DNA of 64,000 bases from Laguncularia racemosa (GCA_037954665.1 JBBMOL010000021.1:2976001-3040000); one strand, 5' to 3'. Positions 11,541 through 23,951 are shown, counted from the stretch's first letter. Notes: generated from the sequence alone by a model not told the origin. Program-made: numbers and translations.

Positions 11541-12400
11541 TAACGATATAAATGAGTCAAGTCGAGTTGAGTTGAGTTTAGCTTTTGAAGGTTTAGTTTC
11601 AACTTGTTAGAGAAATTATCAAACTTGAGTTGAGTCGAGTTTTTACCAAGTTTGAAAATTATAGACTAAAGCTCATACTCATTAAGGAATTCAGAGTTTG
11701 AACTTGATTCATTTAGATAAACAAGCTTGAGCTTGCTTATCTAAATGAGCATAAACTCCAGCTAGTTTAGATTAACAAGTCTAAATGAGCTTGAACTTGA
11801 TTCTTTGAGCTCATTTACAAAATAATATTTTTACTTAAATTTTTTGAAGGAATTGTGTTATTACTAAAGAGTGTTATTTATTTATTTACTTTTGTAATGA
11901 AAGAGCAAATTAGGTTTAAAGATTTTTATAGTTATATTATCTTCTCTTTATTGTTTTATTTTATTTTATTTTGTTGATTTATATGTACTACAAGTTATAG
12001 GCTAATGTTATAAGTTTAAATGGACAGTTTAGATTAAATTATTTTAAATAAATGGTTCAGATTGGTAACTATACCATATAATTACTTTTAAGTGATTGTA
12101 TTATAGAATTCCTCTCTTATATTATATTTTTTAATATAGTATTATCTTTCAATATAATATATTAACTTGTGAGTCTGCTCCTAACTCCCAAGCATGTTGA
12201 CAAACTAACTTGTTAATAATATAAATGAGTCTATTGATAAGCTAACTTGTTAACATTATAAATGAGCTTGTTTTTTAGCCTACTTGTGGGTTAGTTCATT
12301 AACAATATAAACAAGTCTACTCGCGAGCTAACTCACAAGCCTAAAAAAGAGCTCAAACTTGGCTTGTGTAAATAAACAAGTTTTATTTTAAGCTTAACCC
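11541..12400. repeat. AAGCTT/GAGCTC-rich low-complexity repeat
   Basis: Short partly palindromic words (GAGTTGAGTCGAG, AACAAGCTTGAGCTTG, CTTGTTAAC) recur on both strands. Similar blocks in plants form the ends of non-autonomous DNA elements, but I could not define TIRs or a TSD here. Confidence 0.4.
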
Positions 12401-13379
12401 ACTATAAGGAATTTTAGTTTTAGAGAGTATTCATTCTTTTGCTAAAGGCTTTTATAGACAAAATTTTCATTGCAAATTTCTATTATTAAAATCATACTCG
12501 ATAATTTTATTCAGGAACAAATTGTACATCTAATGTGAAGTTGCGACAAAAAAATCTTTCTCAAAAGCAAATTAATTACATCACAAAAAGTTAACAAATT
12601 TTGCAACAATTCAAAGTTACAAAATTCCATTGTACATTAGAGAAATTTCTATCTCTTAATCTCATTAAATTACATTTGATTTTTTTAAATTTAAAATTTG
12701 ACAATTTGACCAAAGCTCCCCACATTGTGCTAATTTTACTTTCACATTAGGTACCTTACTAATTATCCCTTTTTAGTACAATTGTAACCCTTAAAATAGT
12801 GATTTCCTAGGTGGTCACTCATCATAAGTTTTCGTTTCTTAGCATGCTTAACTTTGTAGTTTTTTGAAACTTGTATTGACAACACCAATTTATGTTTTCA
12901 TTATTAAAGTTAGATTTTCTTATATTTATCAAATAATATATAGTGGCACATCTAATTCAAAGTAAATTATAAATAACATAGGCATAACATGTTTTCATAT
13001 TATTTTAAAAAATATTTATTACATTATATATATATTATATTACTATATATATATATATATATAGAACCATAATATATATGCTTAATTATTTATTACTTAA
13101 TAAGTATTTTATATAATATAAGTATACAAATAATATATAATGTTATATATAATATAAAAATTAAAATACATGATATATTACAATATATTATATTGTTTAT
13201 TTATATACATATATAATTTACTTTTAGAGATAGAATTTATCTTTCTCTTAATGTTAAAAATTATATAGCAAATAAATTTGGAGATGTATTGATAGCATAA
13301 TTTTAAAGTTTAAGTATACCGTCAAAATTTTAACATTTCCTACTATAGTATTAGAGATGGATTTGCAATAAAATTAATT
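12401..13379. other. AT-rich non-coding DNA with (TA)n tract
   Basis: No gene is visible. A (TA)n microsatellite lies near 13,042-13,063 and further TATATA runs follow to about 13,220. Confidence 0.5.
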
Positions 13380-14040
13380 CCTTAGAAAAAAAATTATTTG
13401 TATTCTCACTTTGATTATGTTTTACAAACAAATAAAATTATGAAAAGACTTTCTTTATGTGTTTCCAAAAATTGTTACAAATCTGTTGCAAATAAAAATT
13501 TTTAGAGTCATAAATTTTACGTTAAGAAAGTTAAGATTATATTTTTGCCATTTGGAGACAGATTTGTAATAGAATCTTAAAAAAAAATTCACTAATTTTG
13601 TTTTTCATTTCACGCAATAAAATCAGAGACAAACTTGCAACATAATTAATATTTTGCAAATTCATTGGTAATATGTCTAAGATTTCGTTACAAAAATAAA
13701 TAAAATTGTAAAAATATATCTTTTTCATGTTTTCTAGATTCATCACAAATTTGTTGCTATTAAATATTTTTAGAGATGAAAAATTTTCATCTCTAAATAT
13801 GAAGGTTAAATAATTGAATATATTGCTCCAATTTTTTTTTTTAATTTTTTGCAATGAAATAAAAAATGGACTTGCAAAAAAATCAATTCTCTCGCAAATT
13901 TGTTAGTAATCAATCTCAAATTCTATTACAAAACAAATGAAATTGTAAATCATGTCTTTTTCATGTTGTCAGAAGTTCATTGCAAGTCCATCACTAATCA
14001 ATATTTTCAAAAGCAAATGTTTTCTGTTGTAAAATTTCTA
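13380..14040. repeat. three diverged tandem copies of a ~240-260-bp unit
   Basis: Three stretches share the order TTACAAA ... AAATTGTAAA ... CTTTTTCATGTTTTC ... ATTGCAAATCTGTTG-like ... ATTTTTAGAG, with the TTACAAA landmarks near 13,428, 13,687 and 13,924 (spacing about 260 and 240). Similar fragments occur upstream near 12,480-12,640. The open frames here are accidental. Confidence 0.5.
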
Positions 14041-14929
14041 TTTTTAAAGCCTAATTTTCTTATAATGAACTTGACTTCTTTACAAATAGACCTCAAGTCT
14101 AGCCAAGACGAACTAAAGTAGCTCACGAGCGGTTTGACTCATATACAACCTTGGTAAGTGAATGTATATATATATATATTTTTCTCATGTTTGCTAGTGA
14201 TGAAATTGGCACACAAGTTATTATTGTTTTCTTTTGTTGATTTTTTTTACTCTTCTAGTGAATCAAATTTTCTATACAACGTATTTTCATATGGAAAAAT
14301 ATCATCTTCACTTTCCCTAAGCCTTAAATTTTAATATATTATATATATATACATATATATAAACAGTTATAAATTAAATAAAAGATAATAACTTTATCAT
14401 TGTAGGATAAAAATTATAAAGTTTTATGTTTTCTTGGTGTGTCCAATATGTTTGGAATTAATATAGTTTTTGCATGTACTCATTCACGATTCTCGTTTTA
14501 AAATACACTTTACGCAATTTAGTTTCTTTTTCTAACATAAAGCAACACGGTTTTCTTTATTTTTTTTATTTTTTTTGTTTAGTCTTATCTCAAATCTTCC
14601 CCACTTATCTAATCTTTATAATAAAATATGGCACATGTGAAGAGAAAGAGAGTGCAGACTCATCACATTTGGTTTTGTTGTGGGATGTGAATTAAGAGAG
14701 CGTTTCAAAAATTTTGACCAAAGCTTCGAGTGCATGTCATACTCCAGCTGCGATGCCTAAATTTTGGTCATAAATATTATATAAGATTAAATTGGATATA
14801 TCAAAAACATTGGGTTAGACCCATATATCTTTTTTAACCCTTTATAATTGATTTACTAGATGAAATGTATGTAGAGAAAATAATATTATTCTATTTAAAT
14901 TTGTCGGGCATATAATTAGAGGTATATGA
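14041..14929. other. no recognisable gene
   Basis: AT-rich non-coding DNA with TA tracts near 14,165 and 14,340. The open frame at 14,474-14,695 has no recognisable domain. Confidence 0.4.
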
Positions 14930-16290
14930 TGTCACGCCTCGAAAGAGGGTCTAGAAGTCTCCACTAAAATCATCATGGCACGTGTGCACCTGTTACATGA
15001 TGATCATCTTACGAGTCAGAGATCGTAAGACTCTAAATAAATAATTGCATTTACAACTAATCATAATACATATAATTAGGTAATAAAATATAACTATAGA
15101 TCCCGTACCCCATGGTCAACCATGATCATAGAAAATCGGTATACCCTACCAATAAGTAAAATAGGATAAATCCTAGGTTTCTTAATTTTAAATTCTATTT
15201 ACATAAGGGTTCTAATATTTCATCTAAGTAAATCCATCCTTCACAATTCTTATTTTGTTGTTTTGGTCTTCTAAAACACTCAACACTTCACATCTTATCC
15301 CATCCCGAGCTTTCGTAATCATTACCTGCAAAAGAGTCTGTGAGGAGGTGAGCACACTATGACTTAGTGAATGGGATGATAACACTTTCAATGCTACGTA
15401 CACACAAGCAATATCAAATTAAGTTATCAAAACATATGCTATGCATGAGCAACCATATGCATGCAGCATCTCACGTGGTCTTCCGGTAACCAACGTGAAA
15501 TTTAGGTTTTACACCCCCATTGACCTTGGGTTGGGGATTCTGAAGCCACCATTAGTACCCAGGTCATTACCCAATTTATTTATCTTTCCACTTTGTTAAT
15601 TATGATATTTTCTTAACTCAACAATGAACACTCCCGTACCTCTTTACACCAAACGGAGCAAAACCCTCAAGGATAGGTTGGACTCGGAACCGTCAAGGCG
15701 CGACAATCCCCTAATCACTTAGTTCGCACTTGGTGGAACAACGATCCTCTTGATCACTTTTGACGCATCCTGTAGCAGTAATGGCCTTCAATCTCATGCA
15801 ATGTCTCGTGAAAATGAATGTCCAGTTTTAATCAGGTCCACTTCCTTAATTAATTGATTTAAGGTGATCAAATAACATATACTATCACAATCAATTCTAT
15901 TCAAACAATGAAGTAACTATCAAGCATTTCCTTTCACACTCATCATAACAAGCACAGATCATGCCTTTCTTATCACTTAAGACAAACACCGATCCCAAAT
16001 CCCGTGGACATAGACTTATCTAGTTTTGCAACAGATTAAATTAACTCAGCACCTCTCTATGCCATTTCTCTTAAATGTCAAGCTAACCACTCGGGGTTGA
16101 TTTACAATCATCATATCCGACACCTCTGTTTCATTTGTCTTAAATGTCAAACTAACCACTCGAGGTTGATTTACAATCATCATCTCTAACACCTCCGTGT
16201 CATCGCACTTCTCAAGTGCTCTGTCATTCTCACTTTCGAGAGCCAACAAGGTCGTCTCGTATTTCCTTTTTGATGTCCTCAAGACATTTG

Positions 16291-16334
<44 letters not shown>

Positions 16335-16430
16335 ACACATATATATATGTTCGTGACACATCTTTAATTAAGGACAATTCACTAGACACCTTCCCTTACG
16401 TACTTACGAGAGTAAGAAAATAAGACTGTT
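14930..16430 (-). repeat. 3' part of a long LTR (same family as 24,500-30,031)
   Basis: It aligns with 24,500-25,945, starting TGTCACGCC (the complement of the GGCGTGACA-type LTR end) and continuing through CATGGCACGTGTGCAC, TGAATGGGATG and CGAGAGCCAACAAGGTC blocks to about 16,430. In minus-strand orientation it is the 3' end of the LTR; the remaining ~4 kb found in the other copy is absent. A local ~70-bp duplication (16,050-16,190) and an (AT)n tract distinguish this copy. Confidence 0.7.
16293..16331. repeat. (AT)n microsatellite
   Basis: About 39 bases of nearly pure AT dinucleotides in the LTR fragment; a shorter tract occupies the same place in the other copy near 25,833. Confidence 0.8.
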
Positions 16431-16788
16431 GAATTACTCAACAAAAATGGTTGCTAAACATTATCCAGGATAACATACGTAGTTTTGCTTTTTTGTTGGC
16501 AAAAGTTTTTCTAAGAAAAATAATTTATCTGAGTTTAGGCCTTATTTGCTATATTGTATAAGAGTTGGATGGGATAAAACTAATTCGAGACAATATTTGC
16601 GGCAAATCATTTAATAAGCAAAGTCAATAACATATTATATATACACATAACATATATAAATATTTATAAAAAAAAATATTATATGTAACCCATCGTATAA
16701 TATTCTATAGATATAGTATGTATACGGTATACTATTAATAAACATATATATATATATATTTAAGGAGGTACATGATTTAATATAATAT
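16431..16788. other. AT-rich non-coding DNA
   Basis: TATATA-rich spacer between the LTR fragment and Copia-1. It resembles the AT-rich DNA at 36,448-36,658 and 41,075-41,500 in composition. Confidence 0.5.
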
Positions 16789-17275
16789 TATTGGGGTTAA
16801 TTAAACATTAATTTCCCATAAATTGAACGCACTAGGGTCAACACATATGCAAAATTAGGGTACAAACACTAAAGTAAAGTAAGCAAAAGCGTACTTGAAT
16901 CTTTGATTGAAGACACATGAAACCACAATTGATTGGCTGGTCTATAGAGATTTTATCTCTTGTCCTTTCTAATGATGGGTTGTTAGAAAAAACATAACAG
17001 TGTGTATGACTTGGAGACCACGACTATATATATACATACATGGGTTAACTGTTTGTTAACCTTTTATTATTTCCAATTTAGCCCATTATAAAACTGGAAA
17101 TATTATTTTGAGTCTATACAAATTAGCTCATACTTAATTTAATCCAATGCGTTAAAGTCCTTAACTTTGTTAAATCACTTTATTTGGATTTTATATAATA
17201 TGGTAGCCTTATTATACAATTATTATTATTAACACACATAAGTCCACACAGTTTACTATTAAAATAAACCTAACA
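16789..17275 (-). repeat. 3' LTR of Copia-1 (487 bp)
   Basis: Plus-strand ends are TATTGGGG (16,789) and CCTAACA (17,275), so on the minus strand it starts TGTTAGG and ends CCCCAATA. It aligns throughout with the split 5' LTR (22,567-22,601 plus 35,968-36,447). Shared blocks include TTTTATCTCTTGTCCTTTC and TTTACTATTAAAATAAACC. Confidence 0.85.
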
Positions 17276-17789
17276 TTCTCCCACTTAGACTATATATGTG
17301 ACCTTATAATTGTATAAAATCCTTATAAGTACTAAAAAATCTTGCTATCATTAATGAATGTGTTCTTAAACAATACGGCCCATCAATAATATCAACCTAG
17401 GACCAAAATGGGTTTGTTACATATGTCATAATTGACCCTTATTAATGATCACATACATTAACATAATCAAATGGCATGAATTCAGAATGGATGTGTAGTA
17501 TGGAAAACACAGGTAATGTGATCAAACATGCTTTTTTTTTTTCCAACTAATCCAAAATTATACCTCAATGAGATCAATTTCATATGAGTTAAGAAATCAA
17601 CTAAAATGCCTCATAACTAAAAATAGCCTTAGAACATAAATCAACTTTAACCATAACTATACCATAATCTATATTCAAAATGACAACCAATGTGTCTAAT
17701 TCAATAAGCACTAAAAGAAGGTACAAATTCCCATTGAAACTATATATCCTAAACATACACAACACCCATATGAGCAATATACTAATGAA

Positions 17790-18140
17790 AGACCTTGGTG
17801 CCTATGTATTTTGACTTCACTAAGCTCATGTTTTTGTTGGAATACAGCATTGCTAATTTACTATCACAATTTATCCTTAATAGTCTTTCTACATTGTCCA
17901 TAATGTGCAGCCAACTAGCAAAGTTCTGCAACTATATTCCATGATTAGATGCCTTATATCATGCTCTAAACTCTACTAACATCATGGAAGAAGCTATGAG
18001 TGTCAACTTAGCACTCTTCCAAGAAACAACTCCTTTAGCAAGCAAATAGATGTCACCTAATGTAGAACTCTGATTACCTTAGCATCTAACAAAATTAGAA
18101 TCAAAATAATTAATGATCTCTAACCAATCTGATTTTCTAG
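17790..18140 (-). pseudogene. Copia-1 RNase H region
   Basis: On the minus strand it reads a copia RNase H: a GDIYLLAKGVVSWKSAK block near 18,050 and CDSKLAMLYSNK near 17,860, with scattered stops. In active copia elements this domain removes the RNA of the RNA/DNA hybrid. The pol order along the minus strand (gag, integrase, RT, RNase H) is that of Ty1/copia. Confidence 0.8.
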
Positions 18141-18242
18141 TATGTAAGCATGTAATCCTTTGTTCTTTGTAAATATTGCTTGACTCATTTGGTTGGTTTT
18201 CAATGATCCATTCTTAAGTTGCTCAAATATCTTCTTAGTATC

Positions 18243-18475
18243 CATAGTTGTTAAAATCATGAGTCAAATATATGATTTTATAATTTCACAATTTTTTGAG
18301 GTTTTTCTTCATTAAAATGGATGCAAAATTGTTTGGATGTAAACTATCAATAGAATTATAAATTTAGGTGTACAATTTTACAAGTTTCTTATTTTACCTA
18401 TTCTACCTAATTCTATATGTTCTACCAATTCTATAAGTTTTAATTATAAGTAGAATCACAAGTTTAGTAACCAAG
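18243..18475. mobile_element. hAT-type MITE, short copy, inside Copia-1
   Basis: It is similar in inverse orientation to the right part of the MITE at 5,735-6,787. Both share a TTGTNAAAATCAT end, a TATAATTTC/TATAAGATT block, GTAAACT, a TAGAAT block, AAATTTAGGTGTA and runs of ATTCTA. It separates RT-like from RNase-H-like sequence. Its right end is worn and no clear 8-bp TSD remains. Confidence 0.55.
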
Positions 18476-19010
18476 TATCACAACAATTTATACAATATTT
18501 GGATGCATACACACTTAAGTAGATATAAGACTTCCTTTAGCTAAAAAATAAGGGAAATGTTCCATTTCTTTAACTTTATGATCGTTCATAGGATATTGGT
18601 CAAAACTAAATTTATCTCCTTTAACAATAAAGGTGTCACCTAGTTTATAGTTTTGCATACCAAACCTTTTAAGCTCTTTCTTAATATAGCACTTTTGCTA
18701 TAATCCATGAATATCTCAAGAACAATCTCGATGTATCTAGATTTCTAATACAAATGAGGCTTCTTTAAGACATTTCATTTCAAAATTCTTTGATTGAAAT
18801 ATCTTGGTTTCATGTAACAAACCCATATCGTTTGTGACAAGCAGTATGTCATTAGCATATAAAACCAAGAAAATAAACTTACTCTCATTGAACTTATGGT
18901 ATATGTAGTCATCAACAACATTCATCTCAAAACCAAATGAAATAATGATTTGATGAAATCTATGATACCATTGGTGAAATGCCTGCTTAAGTCAATAAAC
19001 TAATTTTTTT
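18476..19010 (-). pseudogene. Copia-1 reverse transcriptase region
   Basis: The minus strand carries a 62-codon open piece (18,737-18,925) with the copia RT palm. The YxDD motif reads YAND (18,848-18,859), replacing the first catalytic aspartate. A further piece (18,500-18,665) resembles the thumb side (ERFGMQNYKL-like, then KGDKFSFDQYP). Stops and frame slips break it. The neighbouring MITE lies just downstream. Confidence 0.85.
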
Positions 19011-19019
19011 AATTTGCAT

Positions 19020-19723
19020 ACCATTTGTTTTGAATTTGCCGAAACAAAGTTTTCTAGCTACACCATATGGATTGTCCCATCAATGTCACCATTGAGAAAA
19101 GTTTTCTTTACATCTATTTGAATGTAGTTTCCTTTCGTTTAGCCTATAAGACCCGACCTCAATTGGACATCCCCTAATGTGTAAGTGCTTTGAACTAGGT
19201 TTTTTACCTATCCAAAGCTTGTAAGGGGTTTTGTTAGTTGCTTTAGTTGATGCTCTATTGAGCAAGTATGTTACAATTTTTAAGGCCTCTCCCCATAGTG
19301 ATTCTCGTAAGGTGAAATGACTAATCATACATCTTACCATGTCTTTAAGCATTATGTTTCATCTTTCAACAATACCATTCATTATAGGTGAACCCGGCAT
19401 AATGTACTATGGAAAGATACTACATTCCTCTAGGAATTCAGCACACGGTCCTAAATGTTGTTCACCTAATCCATCATATCTATTATAATACTCCCCACCA
19501 TGGTCAAACTTGATAGTTTCAATCCTTTTGCCAAGGTAATTTTCTACCTTAGCTTTATAATTCTTGAATGCATCTAGATACTAGAATTTCTCATTCTATT
19601 GATTATTCTAAGAATTTGTAGTGAATGGACCATAGATATCTATATAAATTAATTTTAGGACTTCTATAGCCTTGTTGGCATCTAATTTCCTAACATTTAT
19701 TTGTTTCCCCTTTATACAATTAA
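19020..19723 (-). pseudogene. Copia-1 integrase region
   Basis: An open 88-codon piece (19,086-19,352, -) matches the C-terminal half of the copia integrase core (LKDMVRCMISH, LWGEALKIVTYLLNRAS, TPYKLWIGKKPS, a RGCPIEV block). The N-terminal half extends to about 19,700 with stops. Integrase inserts the cDNA into the host genome. The link to the pre-integrase segment is broken by the MITE at 19,724-20,017. Confidence 0.8.
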
Positions 19724-20017
19724 AGGTTAATGTCACAATCAGTACCTTAACTTTGTCAATTTTTACAATTAATTACCTGAAGTTTAAAAGTATCAAATTA
19801 CTACTTATAAACCTTTGAGGTCATTTATAGTACTTGGTCAAGGTAATTAGTTGTAAAAATTGGCAAAGTTGAAGTAGTTAATTGTATGAATGAGCAAAGT
19901 TTAAATAGTTAATTATAAAAAATAAGCAAATTTTAGGTAGCAAATTAATAATTTAAAACTTTAGGTAGTTAATTACAAAAATGGGTAAAATTAAGGTATC
20001 AAATGTAACACTTACCT
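19724..20017. mobile_element. MULE-type MITE, 294 bp
   Basis: A 9-bp duplication TACAATTAA (19,715-19,723 and 20,018-20,026) flanks imperfect inverted repeats about 50 bases long. The left end begins AGGTTAATGTCACAATC; the right end, read inward, begins AGGTAAGTGTTACATTTG. Both then share TACCTTAA and a TTTTTACAATTAA / TTTTTGTAATTAA block. A 9-bp TSD with long TIRs is the Mutator pattern. Removing the element and one TSD restores the copia reading frame across the site. Confidence 0.85.
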
Positions 20018-20026
20018 TACAATTAA

Positions 20027-20730
20027 TACATATATTGAAGTCTCTAAAATCAAGGGAATCAAGAATACCATCTGACACAAGTCTTTCTATTCTCCTTTTA
20101 GAGATGTGGCCTAATCTCTTGTGCTACAATGAAATTGAATTCTCATTGTTTAATTTATGCTTTAGATTATGTGTATTAACATGTGATGATTCATTATAAG
20201 AGGCAATTGTATCAAGTAAATGCAAATTAGCATTGTAAGATAATGAACCTGTGCCAAATAGTTTTAAATCATGAAAGACACTAAACTTGCTATTGTTAAA
20301 TGAGCAAGTATAACTAAATTTATCTAAAGCGATAATAGAAACTAAATTTCACCTAAAAGATGATACAACAAAGTCTCATTCAAATTCAAATAATAACTAG
20401 TACATACTAACATTCTAAAATTCCATATTTCCTCGACCTCAATCAACTTATTGTCACAAACATAGATGTATCTTTTATTATCACTAGGCTTTTGGCAACT
20501 CAAACAACCTTGCATAGATACACTAATGTGAGCTATTGCAGTTGAATTTATCCACTATGTGTGTCTTGGTACCAAAGTTAAATTAACCTTTAAATAAATA
20601 AAAAATTAAAAGACATACCATTCTTTGCAAGCTAAGGGTAATAGTTGATACAATACTTCTTCTTATATCCTTTAGCACTGCAAAAGAAACAAGCATCCTT
20701 AGCTTGCTCCTATATTGTTTCTTTTATGGT
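20027..20730 (-). pseudogene. Copia-1 pre-integrase and zinc-knuckle region
   Basis: Near 20,150-20,030 the minus strand reads a GAG_pre-integrase segment (QHKRLGHISKRRIERLVSD). Near 20,690-20,650 a degenerate zinc knuckle reads CFFCSAKGYKKKYC, where the canonical histidine is a tyrosine. Between them lies the worn protease region. Several stops are present. Confidence 0.75.
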
Positions 20731-20779
20731 GCTTATATTGTAGTCTCCTTACCCTTTTTTGTTTTCTTAGCCCTTTTGT

Positions 20780-21480
20780 CTTTATAGGTACTAAATAAGT
20801 AAACACTTTTGGTCTCTTCATGCACAAACTATAAGATAAGATCGTTAAGGGACCAAGAGTCCTTTTGACAGTTATAGCTCACCATAAATTGGCTAAATTG
20901 TGATGAAAAAGATATCAAAATCAAGTGTACTAATAATTCTTCAAATAGTTCTTACTTTAGTGCCTTAAGTTTTGAAGCAACGTAAGACATCTCCATGATG
21001 TACTCCCTTATATTGTCATTTCCTTTGTACCTCATTGATATAAGCTTTGCCAAGAGTGTACTTGTTTTAGCTCTTTCATTCTTAGCAAACTTTTTTTCTC
21101 AAGATCCTTAAGCTACTCCTTAGCCGTTTGAATATTTTTGGACATAGTGCCCTTAAACACTTCCGGAATAGCACATTTCATGACCATAAGACTTATGCGA
21201 TTTATCACTCCCATCTTTCCATTTCCCTCTTTTTGTTAGATGTACTCTTGTCAATAATAGTAGAAGGGCAATTTTCCCTCAATGCTAAGTCCAAGTCTAT
21301 GACTCCAAGAACAATCAATACATTTTCTTGTCTTGTCTTACAATTTATGCCATTTAGCATAAGAATTAAATTAATGTTGGTAGAGATATTTATAGCAAAA
21401 CCAATAATTGAACAAAGAATAAAACAAGCAGAATAAAATTAAACTCACATACACACTAAAACATATAAAACTAATTCAAA
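20780..21480 (-). pseudogene. Copia-1 gag (UBN2-type) region
   Basis: The minus strand carries blocks typical of copia gag: AKNERAKTSTLLAKL, SMRYKGNDNIREYIMEMS and LPSQF-like ISFSSQF, between about 21,120 and 20,870, with internal stops. The N-terminal part toward 21,480 is worn. The 102-codon plus-strand frame at 21,128-21,436 is its antisense shadow. Confidence 0.75.
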
Positions 21481-22550
21481 TAATGGTAGGGCCCATCACA
21501 AAACCCCTAGTACAATATTGATATCTAGTCTTAGAATATAAATATCAACATGTAAGTGGTATTTTTGGTGTAGTGATCAAATATTGATAATAAAAACCTA
21601 TCAAATGATCAAGCCTTTCTCTAGATTAACTAATCATTTTCAAGAAAAACCAAACTATTGTTACACATTTATCACCACAAGTGTGTATGTAAATAAGCCA
21701 ATTATTAACCTTCCTTTGGGCTAATCAATATCTGCATGATTTACATGCACATATCCTTTTCTACTTATTCAAAACAAATAACTTCTATAGCAGAAGTCAC
21801 TTTGGTAACATGCGATTTTAATCATTCATTTAAATAGTATATCTAAAAGTTGCTAAGATTTGAACATAGTTGCACAATATCCCCTTCCTTTTTCTTTTAT
21901 TACACTAAAGGGTTACTCAAGTTAAACACAATTGTGTTATGGCTTGTGTTCCTCATACCTCTAAACTAGTGAAATACATGAGCATAATCATGGTTATGTT
22001 CTCTGCTTGTGTACTTAACGTGTCCTTAACCAAAGAGAAACACAACCTTGAACATGATCATAATCTTGACTGTATACCTTACATGTTCTCAAACTAGATA
22101 ACAACATAGCCTTAAACATGTTCGTATTCTTCACATATATGAACATGTCTCTTTAAGCCATAAAATACACAGTACCTTCTTCATGTTGTTATACATGCCG
22201 ACACACCTAATGTACACAATGGTGTTTCATGTCATGAAAGCACACCCTTAGACCAAAGATTTATATGACATAAAACATGGCCATGTACTTTAGGCATGTT
22301 CAGTAGCATGATGTCCTTTACCTAATTTCAAACTTGCAAACCTTAATTTCATTTTAAATTTAAATTTATCACTATTTAACAACAAATCCAAACAAAATGC
22401 AATAAAGGGTATTCATATGGTGCTATAAACCTTAATTAACTTATTTATCCGTGCAATTCTATTGAAACCCTAACCTAGAATCTTAGCCTCAAGTAAATTT
22501 ATAAAAAAAATGATAATCCTTTATTGACATAGGCTCTAACCTCACACATG
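21481..22550 (-). other. Copia-1 leader
   Basis: Non-coding DNA between gag and the primer-binding site, containing several ACATG/CATGTT-rich stretches (21,960-22,310). No gene is visible. Confidence 0.5.
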
Positions 22551-22566
22551 AATGCTTTGATACCCT
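22551..22566 (-). other. Copia-1 primer-binding site
   Basis: On the minus strand GGGTATCAAAGCATT follows the LTR end directly. It matches the TGGTATCAGAGC site complementary to initiator tRNA-Met with small changes. Confidence 0.75.
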
Positions 22567-22601
22567 TGTTGGGGTTAATTAAACTTTAATTTCCTATAAA
22601 C
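22567..22601 (-). repeat. Copia-1 5' LTR, distal piece
   Basis: TGTTGGGGTTAATTAAAC matches the first bases of the 3' LTR at 16,789. The LTR is broken here by the CACTA element and resumes at 35,968. Confidence 0.85.
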
Positions 22602-23210
22602 CACTACAACAAATTCAATATTAGACGATGTTTAATAAACGTTGCTAAACATGAAATAAACGTCACAAAAAAGATTTAGCCACGTTTAATAACCGTTGCT
22701 AATAGACGCCACCAAAGATCCATCGCAAAAAATATCTACTACATTTATAAAATAAACGTCGCTAAAGGTGGAAATATAGCTAAATGTATTATATGGGGCG
22801 ACGCTTAAACGTTACTAAAAATAGGTAATACGCGACGTTTAAACGTAATAAAACAACAATTAAAATTTTAAAGGGCACAAAAAGTGCAGTAAATGAGTAA
22901 TATAGGTGATGTTTAAACGTAGTAAAAGACTAACATTAGCAACATTTAGAGGTAACTAACAGTTATGATAGGCGACATTTAAACGTAGTAATAGCACAAT
23001 TAAAAAATTATGAACACAAAAAGCGCGGTAAATAAGTAATATTGGCTACATTTAAACTTAGTAAAAGACAAACATTAGCAACGTTTACACGTAACTAAAA
23101 GTTATTATGCGCGACGTTTAAACGTTGTGAAATAGTATATTGGTAACGTTAAAACGTTATTGTAAAGCCAAATTTGCAACGTTTAAATGTGGTAATTGTA
23201 ATAGGCATCG
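22602..23210. repeat. CACTA subterminal repeats with ACGTTTAAACGT palindromes
   Basis: At least nine short units such as GCGACGTTTAAACGTAATAA recur at spacings of roughly 40-70 bases. The right end (35,830-35,964) has a few matching units (GCGACGTTTAATAAAC). In this superfamily such units bind the element's DNA-binding protein; that role is inferred. Confidence 0.8.
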
Positions 23211-23436
23211 ATTTCGACCTGCTTTCACAATCTTCATATGAGCCAACATACACCTATTTAGTTTTACAAAATTATATATACCTTGCACATTTCTTTCTCA
23301 CATATTTAAATGAACCCCATAAACATGATGCTTTCACATCAACAAAACTTGGGAGCAATATCCTTAACTAAACAAATCCAAATAAGATGAAAAAAAGTCA
23401 AACTTCAATAGGTTTAACCTTAAACATTACATGAAC

Positions 23437-23772
23437 TCATCTAATATCCCATTTCTCGCACCAATCCTCATCATCACTACTTTCATCATCTTCATCTTCG
23501 CTATCATTTTTTTCTTCACTACTTTTTGTATCATCACTATTAGATGAACTTGGTGAATGAACAAGGTCTTGTGCATTTTTTGTTCCTGTCACAAAATATA
23601 TAACCTTTTAAACAACACATGCATACAATTATATCTTCTTCTTTTTTTAAATTGAGAGAAGGGGGGGGGGGGGGTGTGGTTGACAAAATACTATCACATA
23701 TTTATGATTATTTACCTGAAGTACTTAGAAAATTCCTAGCAAGCTGTGCAACTGCTTGAGAAAGCTTAAATA
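23437..23772 (-). pseudogene. CACTA transposase-associated gene, last two exons
   Basis: On the minus strand an exon of 57 bases (23,772-23,716, about LFKLSQAVAQLARNFLSTS) is bounded by an AG acceptor and a CAG/GTAAAT donor. The final exon (23,585-23,437) follows a GACAG acceptor and encodes an acidic tail rich in S, D and E that ends DWCEKWDIR. Splice sites are clean and frames open, but the upstream body of the gene is missing. The role is unknown; acidic tails occur in CACTA-encoded proteins. Confidence 0.5.
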
Positions 23773-23951
23773 GCTGTAAGACATTTACAAAGTAACAAAG
23801 TTTTGATCCTTAACATGTAAGCAAAACATCAATATTCTACGATATTACCCCAAAGGAATTATAACCATGTAAATTCTACAATATTCTAGAATATTGTCCC
23901 TTAACACCTATATGACAACACATATTGCACAGTGATAACATTACTCCCTAC

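Noticed and set aside
21128..21436. Plus-strand 102-codon frame
   Set aside because: Antisense of Copia-1 gag.
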